Shown piece after piece: positions 44,477-56,532 of a stretch of DNA of 64,000 nt. This DNA comes from Cyclaneusma minus. Taxonomy: Eukaryota; Ascomycota; Leotiomycetes; Marthamycetales; Marthamycetaceae. The position numbers and the translations under genes are program-made. Each line of letters starts with the position of its first letter. Position 1 is the stretch's first letter. The notes beneath the pieces are model-generated. The model searched no databases and was not told where the DNA came from. It saw only the letters and a list, made by a program, of their open reading frames with translations. The stretch is from assembly GCA_037179335.1 (NCBI GenBank), contig JAKZHN010000009.1, positions 992,001 to 1,056,000 on the forward strand, given 5' to 3'.

Positions 44477-46052
44477 ATGAAGTCGTTCCTCTGGATAGCA
44501 GTCTTCGGCGTTTCTGCTTTATCCATGACGTTCCCTGAACCAAAGGCTACACCTGTCCTGAAGGACCTCCTCCATGATGACTTGAACGGATGGACGCCCA
44601 AGCCAACACCGGCTCCTGTTCTCTCAAGAAACCTTTCACGACGGCAGAACAGCGCTCAAACTTTGTTGATGGCTCCTGATAGTATCTGCGGCTATGTGTC
44701 AGGTTATTCCGGTAGGTCTATGTCCACTACATTGATCTGGAGATGTTCTAATTGGGAGCAGAGAGTGCCTTTGGCATCGAGTCGGCGTCATGTAACTGTG
44801 CTGCCGCTCCCTATCCTGGAAACCAAGAATACGGGGTGATGAGCTGTTGCAATGAAGCAAGTTGTGTCCCATTAGCAGCAGCTTGCGTCGATAACGACTA
44901 TTACATGTCCGGCTCTTGCGATGACAGCTGTCTGCAGGACTCAGTTACTCAAAAATGGCCAGTATATACCATGACTCCAACTCGAAATCTTGCTGAAAGA
45001 AACCTAGTACTGCTTCTGACCGTCCATATTGTGTGGGCCTCCTTTTTGAAAGTCCAAAAGTCGGTGCATACTTCTGCGACTCTGTGTCTACGAATCCACA
45101 GCGCCAAGGGTATACTACTTACCTGGGTGAGGCAACAATTACACCATGGTCGACGGTTACGAGCCCGGTGTCGGGGTCGACTACTACGGTGACGATTTCA
45201 GTATCTTCGGGTTCGGATACCCCATATGCATTTTCAACTTCGGACATTTACTTTGCAGTTTCAGCCGGCTCAGACATATCCTTCTCAGGCTCGCATGTTA
45301 CTGGCACAAGGGCGTCCTCCATGACTTCTACTGCGATTAGTAGAAGCAGCACTACAACATCGACGAACGGGTCCTCCACAAGCTCTACTGCTAGCACGAG
45401 CAGCACGGCGGCATCGTCAAACGCATCCGCTGTTCCCATCGGTCCTGTGGTTGGCGGCGTGGTCGGTGGCGTAGCCGTCATAGCTGCCATCGTGGGCGGC
45501 CTCGTCTTCTATCTGAAACGACGTCGTCAAGCTCCTCATCAAGACTATCAGCCTCCTGCTACTAACCCAGAACCCACAGAGATCACGACTTACAGCATCT
45601 TCGATAAAGACCCCGCCGAACTAGCGGCAAACACACCGTGGGAGACTTCATTCCCTCGAAACCCAGGTCCTAGTGCCTACGCCTATCCCTCCCAAATACA
45701 TCCATCATACTTCAGTCGATACTCGGACTACAGCTCTCAACCTGGAGCAACGGCGATTCCAGCAGGTGCGCATACGCCAATCTATCAGCCTTATAGACAT
45801 CGCAACGATAGTTCGTTCTCAGGTCCTGGATCACAGCTCTCAGATAGCCCGCTCTCGATGCATCATCCAATGGCAAGCATGCCTTCCCACACCAGTCTTA
45901 GAAGTGGTAGTTCTGGTGCTATTGGTCGCGAGTACGATTTTGGCAGAGGGAGTACGATTTCGGAACTGGATGGTGGGGTGTGGCACCCATCGGTGGCCAG
46001 GGGACCGGGTGTGGAGCCGATTCACGAGGTGCATGGTAGTCCGGTGAACTGA
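44477..46052 (+). CDS. Cys-rich type I membrane protein with Ser/Thr stalk (wall-sensor-like)
   Basis: Three exons: 44477-44711, 44762-~44957 and ~45008-46052, about 491 residues. A signal peptide (1-18) leads into a Cys-rich ectodomain (CGYVSGY, CNCAAAPY, SCCNEASC, SCDDSC, PYCVG, FCD), then a Ser/Thr-rich stalk, one transmembrane helix (IGPVVGGVVGGVAVIAAIVGGLVFY, cut here to its core) followed by KRRR, and a ~170-residue Pro/Ser/Tyr-rich cytoplasmic tail. This layout is common in fungal plasma-membrane proteins, including stress sensors, but no orthologue is claimed. The second splice is uncertain: a GC-AG intron (44958-45007) would give TQKCTASDRPYC and keep an even Cys spacing; the only GT donor in phase (44962) needs a 38-nt intron ending at 44999. 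Confidence 0.75.
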
Positions 46053-47886
46053 GCAGTGAGCATTCTGGTGTTCAGATATCTGCCGATCTTTTCTCTTGTA
46101 TGTTGGCGGAGTTCGAGGAGGGCGTTTTCGGAAGATTGTCTGGGAGAGGTCGGCGCGGAGTTGGCAGTCTTCGTCGAAGCATGTATCATGAATGGCCTGG
46201 AAGGTCGCCAGTTGATAATTTCATAGGCTCTCGGGGACTGGGACTGGGCTGTCGCTTTTGGGCTGAATGTGAGGCCTACTACTCTACGAGACGGGAAATC
46301 TACAGCCTGGGCATTCTTCCGCTCTCTATCGCAGAGAATCAACTTGGCCCGCGGACGCACGCCATACCACACTCTTACCAAAGACCTACCATTTCACGTC
46401 TCCGAATTGGGACCCGGTCATGCGTTCCGCCTCCTCTGACCCGGATCGCCTCGTCACATTCGCACGTCACAAAGAGAACTAACAAGTGACAAATGACAAT
46501 GCTTAGTCATTCCGAGTGGTGGGAAGAAGCTCGGGTTGAGCTGAAAAAGCATGATAGCAGCAAATGCTTGCTCTTGAACCTTTTGTTGGATTTCAACAGT
46601 AACATCAAATTGCCACCCATCTCTTTTAGGTTTTCTCCCCTATAGCGCCTGTTTATATTCGTTGTACGTTATTTCTCGACTCGGGTTACTTGATGCGGCC
46701 GGTCGTCCACAGGGCTGGTCCTTGCGGGCCCACTCATCAGCTCCCCCGCATTTTCACAAGCTGGCTGAGGGCGCATTGAACATAATCAGCCTGGACATCG
46801 TTCCTGGGGAAGCTCCAAACTACCGCTAGCCAGCGTCGCCGTCGATCAATCCGTGCCCTATTGTCACCATCACGCGTCATTTCGGACACTCTGCCGTCAA
46901 GCCTCAAAACCTCTCTCCCCTTCGCTGGTGGCGATATCATCCTTCAAAGTCCTACAGAGTCCTTAGATTAGACCTCAACTGCATATCCTACAGCTCCGTC
47001 AACATCGACATATTGCTTCAAAGATCCGTCACTGCTCGTTCGTGCCTTGTCGGATACGCGCCATCTCGATCTCCACTTATTCTTCTGTTCCTCTTGTCCG
47101 AAGCAGCATCCCCCCGACTTTGCAGTGGACACCACCAAGCCTTTCCCTTCATCCAAGCCTCCGTCAGCCCTTTTGCCCAGTTGTACAGACAGGTCCGGAT
47201 CTTCTATTGGCTGTATCCTTTCGTTGCATTCCCAGTCCCCCGGCTTGCATAGCATCAACACCTTCGCCAAGTTATCACGATTCACGAATTACACCTTAGT
47301 CTGAAGTCTGCAATCCCAGCGCACCACTCAACCGCCCGCGGCAGATCGGCTGCCTGCTGCATGCAGCCCAAGAGAGAAGCGTGCTGAAAAGATCCGCCTC
47401 TTGCGTTTCAAGTGAGGTATGTTCCGGTTCCACTATTCCGGTAAAATATGCCTTGAAGGCTGTGAGTGGGAGTAGTGCTCTCTCGGCGCTGCGGATATGC
47501 AACCTTCTCCAAAAGCGCCTGGTTCCATCCCCGGCTAGTATCCGAGGTGTTTTTCTCTTGTCTACCAGTTGTTGTCACATGTGTCTTGTATCAAAACTGT
47601 GCCGCTTGCTCTCTTGTCTGTATTGGCGCCATAAGTCGTGGTGGGGCTGTCGAACATACCTCGTCCATCATAGCGACATATTAGACTGGACTATTTACCC
47701 ACAATCTTCTCCACATATCATCCTCTCTGTCTGGTGTTAATCTTTGCACCTGTCTTTCATATTCCAGTTGGGATGCCGTCCTATTTCTTGCAGGACTGTC
47801 ACTACTTCTACCGCACAGCTTTGCGCGGTCTCAACATTAGCACTTCCATCTCACCACTATACGCATAAAGTATTTTGCAGCTGACC
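46053..47886. other. 1.8-kb intergenic region, probable long leader of the carnitine acetyltransferase gene
   Basis: No coding region is supported. From about 46.9 kb onward the plus strand is pyrimidine-rich with scattered GT...AG pairs, so an intron-containing 5' UTR is possible, but I cannot place its ends. Confidence 0.4.
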
Positions 47887-50593
47887 ATGGTTTCCACTTC
47901 TAAAAGAACAGTCCGGACCTTCACCATGCCCAAGTCTCTGGGCGAGACTCTCTCCGAGCCGGGGAAACCTCTTCCCGCCTCTGATTCTGGACGTTCCGCG
48001 GACGATGCTAAGAAAGCGCTCTCGGACGGCTTTTCAAAGGAGCAGAGCAACCCTCTGATGGCTACCAATGGAGTCACCGGCAAGCAGGGTATTACCTTTG
48101 CGGCACAGGAGAAGCTTCCGAAGCTCCCAATACCAGAGTTAGACCATACCATGAAGAAGTACTTGAATGCACTCAAGCCACTGCAGACTCGTAGAGAGCA
48201 TGCTGAGACTCAAGCAACAGTCGAAGAATTCCTGAAGAATGAGGGACCTGAGCTGCAAGATCGTCTGAAGAAGTATGCTACCGGAAAGACGAGCTATATC
48301 GAGCAATTCTGTAAGTTTATCCCCTCGACGTAAAACAAGAACGCTATTGCTTACATCCGCGACACAGGGTATGATTCATACTTGAACTTCGATAACCCGG
48401 TCGTGCTCAATCTTAACCCTTTCTTTCTTCTGGAAGACGACCCAACGCCAGCTCGAAATAACCAAGTCACACGAGCTGCATCTCTAGTCACTTCAGCTCT
48501 ATCATTTGTGAGAGCCGTGAGGAGGGAAGAACTGCCACCAGATACAATCAGGGGGACTCCACTTTGCATGTACCAGTATTCTCGGCTATTTGGTACGGCT
48601 CGAGTACCCACTGAGAATGGTTGCCACATCGGACAGGACCCTGATTCGATGCACGTTGTCGTACTATGTCACGGCCAATTCTACTGGTTTGACGTTCTCG
48701 ATGACAACTCAGACATAATAATGACCGAGAAAGACATGTCCCTCAACTTGCAAACGATCGTGGACGACGCTGCACAAACCCCTATTCAGGAAGCCGCAAA
48801 AGGGGCACTTGGTGTTCTGAGCACGGAGAATCGCAAAGTCTGGTCTGGTCTCAGAGACGTACTGATGAAAGATGAAGGGTCAAACAACGCCGAGTGTCTA
48901 GGAATAGTAGACACAGCTCTCTTCATTCTCTGCCTCGACTACACCGAGCCCACGAACGAAGCCGACCTGTGTCAAAACATGCTCTGCGGCAGCAGCCAAA
49001 TCGAAAAGGGGGTCCAGATCGGAACCTGCACCAATCGCTGGTACGACAAGCTCCAGATCATCGTCTGCAAAAACGGCAGCGCAGGAATCAACTTTGAACA
49101 CACCGGTGTCGATGGCCACACCGTCCTTCGCTTCGCCAGCGACGTCTACACCGACACGATTCTCCGTTTCGCCCGCTCCATCAACGGCCAAGCGCCGAGT
49201 CTCTGGGCCTCTACCTCCCCTGACCCGTCCAAACGCGACCCTGATAGCTTCGGCGACGTCAATACCACTCCCCACAAACTCGAATGGGACATGATTCCTG
49301 AACTTAGTATCGCGCTACGCTTCGCTGAAACACGTCTCGCAGATCTGATCCAGCAAAACGAGTTTCAAACCCTTGACTTCCAGCACTATGGCAAACACTT
49401 CATGACAAGCATGGGTTTCTCCCCAGACGCATTCGTCCAAATGGCCTTCCAAGCCGCCTACTACGGCCTCTATGGTCGTGTCGAATGCACTTACGAGCCC
49501 GCCATGACTAAAGTGTATCTCCACGGCCGCACCGAAGCCGTACGCTCCGTAACTCCCGAGTCTGTCGACTTCGTACAGACCTTTTGGGCAGACAACACGC
49601 CTTCTCAGAAAGTAGAAGCCCTGAAAAGAGCTTGTGAGAAACACACGGCGAATACGAAAGAGTGTGCGAAGGCACAAGGATGTGATAGGCATTTGTATGC
49701 ACTGTTCAGCGTGTGGCAGAAAGCGTTGGATGAGGAAGGTGCGGAGGCGGCGAGTAGTGTGGGCGAGGGGCTGAGTAGCAATGGCTATTCTTCGCCGTAT
49801 GATGCAGGCTCGGAGCGTGATCCTGCTTCAGTGGTAGGCTCGCCGAATCGTCGTTCAGTTGTCTCCGATGATGGCGGCGAAGGGCCCTGTTCACAGCAGC
49901 ATGTCGATATCTCGCAATCACGCGCCCAGCCGCCCCAACACATGCCCCTAATCTTCGCGGACTCCGGATGGGACAAGCTCAACAATACAATCCTCTCAAC
50001 ATCCAACTGCGGCAATCCATCGCTTCGCCAATTCGGATTCGGCCCTACTTCTGGAGATGGCTTTGGTATTGGCTATATTATCAAAGATGACGGTATTGCG
50101 ATTTGTGCATCTAGCAAACATCGCCAGACGAAACGCTTTGTGGACGCGTTGGAGAGTTATTTGTTGGAGATTCGCCGGATTCTGCGGGTTAGTGGCGGCA
50201 AGAGAGCTAGTCCGAGGGCTAGTAGGGCGAGGGAGATGGATGCTAGTGTGAGTGGTCAGGGAAGGCATGGGAGGGTTGTGGGGGGGCCGGCGAAGGCTGC
50301 GAGAAGTGGTGAGGATGGGAAAAAGGTGGATGATAGTGCTGTTACTAGTGATGATGAGGGGTTGGGTGGCTGTGAGTTTCCCCTGCTTACTTGCGAGACT
50401 TTTGGAAGAAAGGATGAATTGATGCTAATGGTGGAATGCAGATGGTTTCTTCGATGCCGGCATGCTTCTACAGGCGCTCAAAGCGCGTGGCGAAGGAAAC
50501 GACGGCGGTGTGGAAACGAAGCCTTCTGAGCGGGCGGCGGGGAATGCGAGAAGACGCGAGATCGGGAAGAAGTTGCGCTTGAATGAGTATTAG
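47887..50593 (+). CDS. Carnitine O-acetyltransferase (cytosolic FacC/Yat2-like)
   Basis: Exons 47887-48310, 48368-50371 and 50442-50593 join to 859 residues. The choline/carnitine acyltransferase fold is clear: LPKLPIPELDHTMKKYLNALKPL at the start of the domain, WYDSYLNFDNPVVLNLNPFF across join 1, then the catalytic His386 in INFEHTGVDGH, FGFGPTSGDGFGIGYII, and ICASSKHRQTKRFVDALE. It moves acetyl groups between CoA and carnitine so acetyl units can reach mitochondria during growth on acetate, ethanol or fatty acids. There is no mitochondrial presequence and no C-terminal peroxisome signal (the end is RLNEY), which suits the cytosolic FacC/Yat2 branch. A low-complexity insertion (about 610-680) and a basic tail ending in GGYGFFDAGMLLQALKAR, restored by the last splice, are also typical of that branch. 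Confidence 0.9.
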
Positions 50594-51574
50594 GAGGGAG
50601 GTAGCAGGGCTGATCCATTTCTGAAGGATCAGTAGGTACTATATACCTATTGCAAGTGGGCAGATCTCGTCCCAATAGATGGAGTGACGCGAGTAGCAAT
50701 ACTCCCTACGTGTCATACTTAGCTTCTGGGCTGATATTTGTGTCTTTACGGCCTTCTTTACGGTCTTGCGAATTTTGGATTTTGCATAACGACGTTCTGT
50801 TCGTTGGAGATTTCATCATACCGCTTTCTGCTGATTTGTTGGATACCTAATGCAGACTTGGCGGAACTTGAGCGACCACGTATGTAGCAGGAGACTGATC
50901 ATTGAATTCGGTACTCGATTTCCAACATACTGCGCTGAGAACTGGGCTCAGTATCAGTGGCCCTTCACTTTCGACGCCAACAAGATTCCGGGCTGGGAGC
51001 TCTTGCCGACCTTCTACCGGGTACATTGGGCCAATCACAGGGGCGCAATATCTTTTTCTAGGTAGTTTTGTTGCACGTCGATCACTAGAAATTCCAGGCT
51101 TTACAGGCTATTGAGAAGCCTAGAGAGCCCTGGAGCTGGGAAGCTGCAGGGTATCAAGTGCCTGTAGCTGTACTTTCACGCCCCCTGAAGCTGTTAGCTG
51201 ACCTACCGGCGTTGAGAACTGAACTTTGGAGCTTTGAAATTGAAGACTACGTATTTGCCTTGGAATTAAAGCCTGCAAGACTCACATTTCGTGGGCGTAG
51301 ACTATACAAAGTGTGCTATCTTTCGCAAGATGCCTTTACAGTTCTGGGATGTGCAGCGGACAGTGTGTGATATTGAAAGGAGTTTGTACCATTGCAGTCT
51401 TTATACAGGAAAGGTTTTGAGAGCCGCATTTTCCCTTGCCGTTTCAAATGCCCACATCTCCAATCCCCGACGCCGCATCGCAATGCAATGATATTCCTAC
51501 ACGCCGTCTTCGCCCATTATCAAAAATCCGACTCCATCCGCCCTTGCACCGATTTTCGCGTCCAATATCAAGCA
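50594..51574. other. Intergenic region between convergent genes
   Basis: About 980 bp. Frames of 60-75 codons only; nothing recognised. Confidence 0.5.
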
Positions 51575-52541
51575 TCACGGCCTCCTCCCCCTCACCAACC
51601 TTTCCCGCTCACTACAAACCCTCTCACACATCGCCGGGCTCGGACAGCCCCCTCCCTTCTCCCTCATACCCCCCAACAACCAATCCGTCAACCCCACCAC
51701 CCTCGCACCAACCCCCTTCTCCCAATTACCTCCTTCCTGCACATGTTCAATCGTATGACTCACAATCCGCCCCTCCTCATCAAACTCAAAAATAAAAAGC
51801 CCCGTAAACTCCCTCTGATCATCCTCTCCCTGTCCCCCGCCCAAAAACTCCGTAATCTTATCAATCGGCTCGCTCCGTCCAATCCCCTTGTAAAACGGTC
51901 CGGTGCCGCGGTTCTTGGTTTTGCCGTTTGTGCGCCATCGCACGACGAGCTTTTCGCTGCGGTAGGATGGACCCGAGGAGGTGGGAGAGGCGGGGGATAG
52001 GGGGTTTTTTACCATGCGCTCGGAGAGGATGGTGAGCGTCACGTTGCCGACGAGGGGCAGGCGGCCCCAGGTTAGGGGGGAGGTCCAGAGGGCGGCGGTG
52101 TAGGCGACGCGGCCGGAGACGGTGGGGAGGTGGGGGTGGGTGGAGGGGAAGAGGTGGAGCTTTATTTGGGGGGAGAGGATTTCTTGGGGGAGGGGGCTTT
52201 GGAGGAGGGTGGGGAGGCGCTCTTGGAGGATTCGGAGGGCTGGGATGATAGTCAGTATGTTTGTGAGAATATAAGACCTTGGGGGACGTACTCTTTCCGA
52301 GCTTCACGGTTCTCTCATCGGGCTTCTTGTTCGGATCGCCACCGAAGCCCGCCTGGTGCTGGACCGAGGAACCGTTGAACCAGACATCGCCTAAGACGTT
52401 TGGATTTGGCTGAACTGTAGCAAGGCTACGAAGCAGGATAGTGAAGGAGTGTGGTGAGAGCCATGTCCGCGCAAACGGGCGTACTGGATGGGACTTCAGG
52501 ACATGGCTGTGAGCTCGAAAGACGTTCGCAGGTGCCGACAT
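51575..52541 (-). CDS. Mitochondrial-type protein of unknown function (DUF2358/SnoaL-like C-terminus)
   Basis: Exons 52541-52292 and 52239-51575 join in phase (VKLGKTLRILQERLP) to 304 residues. The N-terminus (MSAPANVFRAHSHVLKSHPVRPFART) is basic, Ser/Arg-rich and lacks acids, so a mitochondrial presequence is likely. The rest looks like a small globular domain: LVVRWRTNGK, FYKGIGRSEPIDKITEFLGG, GLFIFEFDEEGRIVSHTIEHVQ. The pattern of a paired strand with RW, followed by FxFDExGxIxxH, resembles DUF2358/SnoaL-like (NTF2-fold) proteins; that resemblance is from memory and unverified. An ATG 19 codons upstream (52598) is possible but gives a worse presequence. The function is not known to me. Confidence 0.75.
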
Positions 52542-53173
52542 CAGCGTCTCAGTCGTGCAGTGGCGTGTGATCAAGAAGACATGAAGGATTGGCTGCAAAC
52601 TTGGAAGGAGCTGGTTTGCGCAGAGGTCTTGTGAGTCTCAGAGTCAAACATGGGAGCGTTGATAGAAGCTACTTTATGGAAGCTTTCTAAGAAGATCGGC
52701 GGTGCAATAATGCGGGCCCGCCGCGGGGACTATAGGCTGGGCCTGCGAACAGACACCCGGGTCTCAGAAATGCACAAATACTTGATCCTTATAAACGAAT
52801 TTACCATTAAAGCTTTCATTAAAACTTGGCTGATCAATGCTCAAAGCTTCATAAAAGGTAGATATATGCACAGTTCCAGGGCTGACGCAGGAAAAGAGAA
52901 GGCGATGTCATCGCTATCAAAGAAGTGCACATACATAGGTCAGGAGGTCTGTGCGCGCATGGCACGTGAAGCGAGCGCGCCCTTGCCTGGTTCGGCCTAG
53001 CACTTAACCACGAGTCGTCTGGCGGTATCGTATTGCCGCCTCCATAACGTCGTCCTCAAAACCACAACCTCCAAACGCTCCCCACCTCCCGAGCTCCTCC
53101 ACACGTTCAACTCCAGTCAAACTTCAGCCCGACTACTCAAACTTTCACCAGATAACCAGCCACTCCCGCCACC
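52542..53173. other. Divergent promoter region, mitochondrial protein / Ypt1
   Basis: About 630 bp. A 116-codon plus-strand frame (52650-53000) is present in an A/T-rich part with near-duplicate AAAGCTT words, but nothing about it looks protein-like. The last 150 bp are CA/CT-rich Ypt1 leader. Confidence 0.45.
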
Positions 53174-54164
53174 ATGAATCCCGAGTAGTACGTCACCTCC
53201 AGCTCCGCTCCCCTGCTTCTGCTCCCTCAGATCTACGACCATGCGCTAACATGCTATCTACAGAGTACCTTCCGTACATATCACCAAGAAGCAACCTGTT
53301 GCTGCGCCCGCTTTTGACGAGCTCGACTCCTCTGGCAGATGGCCTTCTCGCGCACCATGCAGCCGTGGCTGATGTGAAGCTCTACAGATACGACTACCTC
53401 TTCAAGCTGCTCCTTATCGGAGACTCCGGTGTTGGAAAGTCTTGCTTGCTCCTCCGATTCGCTGACGACACCTACACCGAGTCGTACATCTCGACTATCG
53501 GCGTGGACTTCGTAAGGCTTCTGCTGTCCTGGGCTTCTGCAATTTTGCGCTGACTCCAAAACAGAAGATCAGGACCATCGAGTTGGACGGAAAGACCGTG
53601 AAGCTGCAGATCGTAAGGCCTTTCTGACCTGGCAGATCTGTTGATTCCTCGACTAATGTTCCAAATAGTGGGATACCGCCGGCCAAGAACGTTTCCGCAC
53701 CATTACCTCCTCATACTACCGAGGCGCCCACGGAATCTGTGTCGTCTACGATGTGACCGATATGGACTCCTTCAACAACGTCAAGCAGTGGTTACAGGAG
53801 ATCGACCGCTACGCCACAGAGGGCGTCAACAAGTTGCTCGTAGGCAACAAGTCCGATATGTCGGACAAGAAGGTGGTGGAGTACACTGTCGCGAAGGTAT
53901 GTCTTAGCTTGATACCTTGGGATAGCCCCCATTGTCACCAACGCCCATGTGATCTAACACATCTATTAGGAGTTTGCCGACAGCCTCGGAATTCCTTTCC
54001 TCGAGACCTCCGCGAAGAACGCAAGCAACGTCGAGCAGGCCTTCCTGACCATGGCCCGCCAGATCAAGGAGAGAATGGGTACCACAACGGCCAACAACAA
54101 GCCCACCGTGCAAGTCGGCCAAGGCCAGGGCGTGCAGTCGGGCTCTGCCGGTGGATGCTGTTAG
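53174..54164 (+). CDS. ypt1: Rab GTPase Ypt1 (Rab1 orthologue)
   Basis: Five exons: 53174-53184 (11 nt), 53388-53511, 53565-53612, 53669-53896 and 53970-54164; 201 residues. Spliced, the N-terminus reads [20 protein letters not shown], then [18 protein letters not shown] with the Rab1 effector loop [18 protein letters not shown], switch [28 protein letters not shown] and ETSAKNA base-binding motifs, and a C-terminal GGCC double-geranylgeranylation site. Ypt1 controls ER-to-Golgi transport and autophagosome formation. Only the first splice (donor GTAGTA after CCCGA, acceptor CTACAG) yields MNPEY; intron 1 is 213 nt, the others 52-73 nt. The first coding exon carries just three codons and two bases. 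Confidence 0.96.
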
Positions 54165-56105
54165 ATGTGGGAATGGAACATATGACACGACCTGCTTTCT
54201 CGCCTTTGTTTCTGGTGCCCAATGCGCTCTAGATTGGTTTCCTGCATGCCTGTGTGCGGCTTCTCATTTCTCATCTTCGACGTTTTCCCTTGGATCAGCA
54301 TTCCGAAACCCCTTACAAGCCCATACCACCATCACCCGCCACGCATAGCCAGCCAGACACGACCGCGCTCTACGCTCACTTTTCGTTACTGGCGAGATGG
54401 GGATACGGGACGTTCAGATGAGGCGATAGCGCTGGGAAGATGTATGTAATGAAGCGAGCAGGGTATATGCGCACACACAGCAAGTGTGCGTGCCAGGCCG
54501 GCGGATGGGCGTGGGTGGCGCGAACATTGAACTTTCTTACCACTGGGTACTCTCTATTTGCCTTTGCTTGCTACTTCTGGTGTACCTCGTTGACCTTTCC
54601 CCTGCTTCATTACTTTGCTTTCCTCGTCATTTGTGCATTTTGCGAAACCTCGGGAGTGCAAGGGAAGTGTGTGTCTGGGGATTTGGGACCTCTGTATTCT
54701 GTGGCCGGACTCTGGTTTAGCTAGTACCTCACGACTCGGTGTTCCTGCGAATCGATTCCTCTTAAATTTCCGGACTGTTCATATATGCCGTCTCACCCAT
54801 CACCCCACCTGCACATATCCCCTAGCCAAGTAACAACTGAGTGCAATTGGCTAACAACTGTGAGTTTCATTTGAGGCTGCATTTCCTTTTCAAGCTTGCC
54901 TGGTGTTCTCATGGCCGTCGGATTACTAGGCGTAGCTTGAATGGTCATTTCCATATTCAACTGAGTGCTGAGTTTCCGAGGCAATGGTAATATAGGTAGG
55001 AAAATCCACAGGTGGAATGAGATCTGGTTATGTGACAATGAGTCTTCTGTTCTCTCTGCTCGGGAGGCAGGTCTCGACGCCATTACCCCTACGGCAGCGT
55101 TTGAAAGGCGAGAGGTGTGAAGGCGGAATGGGCTTGGGTGTCGGCGTTTTCCCTTCTGCCGCTGGTGGATCAAGATGTAGTAGTAGTGAGGGAGGGAGGA
55201 AAAATTGTCCATGAGTTTGGGGAAAGGTGCTCAGAGTGTGAAAAAGGGAACATAGTGCGTAAGAGACAAAGGTACTTGAGTTTTTCCGTTTTGACCTTTT
55301 CTGTTGACCGAAGACCGCAAATCTGCATCAGAGTAGGTACGTGGCCTTGCTGTTCATTCGATCATTTACAAGTCACAGGCATCGTCAAAGGCGAGGTGTA
55401 GAGAAAGGGTTCTGATAAGTGAGCTGTGGAGAGCAGAGAAATAAGAGATGGGGAGTATTGCACGAAAGAGAGAGAGAGGGATCACCGAAAAGGAAACCTT
55501 CTGCGATTCTTTTCGTGCTTTGGTTGCGATGTTACCGGCCGCAACCCTGTATCCTAGGTTCGACACGGAGAGACCGACACTCACCGAGGAGCCGCCACAG
55601 CCCGTATACACTACGTTTCAGGAGAACTGGCTAACGTACGATGCTAGGAATCTGCAAGTCAATTGGTGTCGCGTATAAGGGCCCAGATTTAAACAAGACT
55701 CTCGAAGGGCTGTTTGCGTTGTTCTTGGTTGTATCGTTGGTGTTTTGGGGATGTCTTGGTTTTCAGCCAGCCGCCTCGTCCGTCGCGCAACTTTTCTTCG
55801 ACGTGGGAAAGTAATGCGTTGCTTGTACGAAAGATATAAAAGGCTTGGGCATTTCGGGGCATAAAGTGCTGCCCCCTACTGCTGGAGAAAAGGCACCGGT
55901 ATTACCATCAAGTCTCTACATCATACCATTTCTTGCTTGTATCATCCGATCCAATATCTCCTACAAGATATAAGAAACGCTTTACACTTGACCTTACCTA
56001 CCTCATCTCAACACAATTCCACCCCAGCGCCATATCTCATCTCAAAATATCTCTACTCGGTACTCGACACACCACCTCATCTCAACCCATTTCCACTCCC
56101 CAAAA
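54165..56105. other. 1.9-kb intergenic region
   Basis: It holds the Ypt1 3' UTR and the promoter of the Cys-rich secreted protein gene. Open frames of up to 139 codons occur on both strands without recognisable content. A TATAAAAG box is at 55835-55842. Confidence 0.45.
55835..55842 (+). promoter_or_regulatory. TATA box upstream of the small secreted Cys-rich gene
   Basis: TATAAAAG is a near-perfect TATA box. It lies 264 bp before the start codon at 56106 and is the only strong TATA element in this intergenic region; strong TATA boxes often mark inducible fungal genes. Confidence 0.45.
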
Positions 56106-56435
56106 ATGCAGTTCCAATTCCTCGCCATTCTCCTTCTCGGAGCCATCACCACAATCACCGCCCAGTCCAACGCCCAGGCTTGCGGTGCAATCAACGGGGC
56201 TTGCGGTGGCGGGGACTGCAACGGAAAGATTGTTCCATCAATCAGTGCGTTTCCAGTGTGTACGAATGGAAGGGCTACCGGCTGCCCATGCGGCTTCAAC
56301 TGCGGTCCGCCGGAGACTACTGCAGGCTGTGATCAAGGCGGCTGCGACGGGAAATCCGTCGGTCCCGGCGAGGACGGTCGCGCTGCTTACCGATGCACGG
56401 GAACTTTCTATGGCTGTACCTGTTTTCACAGGTAG
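56106..56435 (+). CDS. Small secreted cysteine-rich protein (effector-like)
   Basis: Single exon, 109 residues. The signal peptide (1-19, MQFQFLAILLLGAITTITAQ region) is followed by a mature chain of about 89 residues with 12 cysteines (26, 33, 38, 52, 60, 62, 66, 75, 80, 97, 104, 106), an even number that fits six disulfides. It is also rich in Gly. Two short segments are similar, CGGGDCNGK and CDQGGCDGK, suggesting an internal duplication. I recognise no named family (not hydrophobin spacing, no LysM or CFEM). Size, Cys content and secretion match the usual definition of a fungal effector candidate or an antimicrobial/wall-associated protein; the function is unknown. No intron is needed and the ATG context (CCAAAAATGCA) is good. 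Confidence 0.8.
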   Translation: MQFQFLAILLLGAITTITAQSNAQACGAINGACGGGDCNGKIVPSISAFPVCTNGRATGCPCGFNCGPPETTAGCDQGGCDGKSVGPGEDGRAAYRCTGTFYGCTCFHR

Positions 56436-56532
56436 ACTTGGCTGAGAGGTTTGGATGTATATAGTTGGTTCGGAGTGAGCACAAGGACAGGTGGTGGCGA
56501 GCGAGGAAAGCAGGGCTCGAGATCGTTTAAAG

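Noticed and set aside
52650..53000. 116-codon plus-strand frame
   Set aside because: A/T-rich, no motif, lies in the promoter between two solid divergent genes.
54440..54724. Hydrophobic 94-codon frame after Ypt1
   Set aside because: Located in the likely Ypt1 3' UTR; aromatic/Cys-rich content follows from T-rich DNA.
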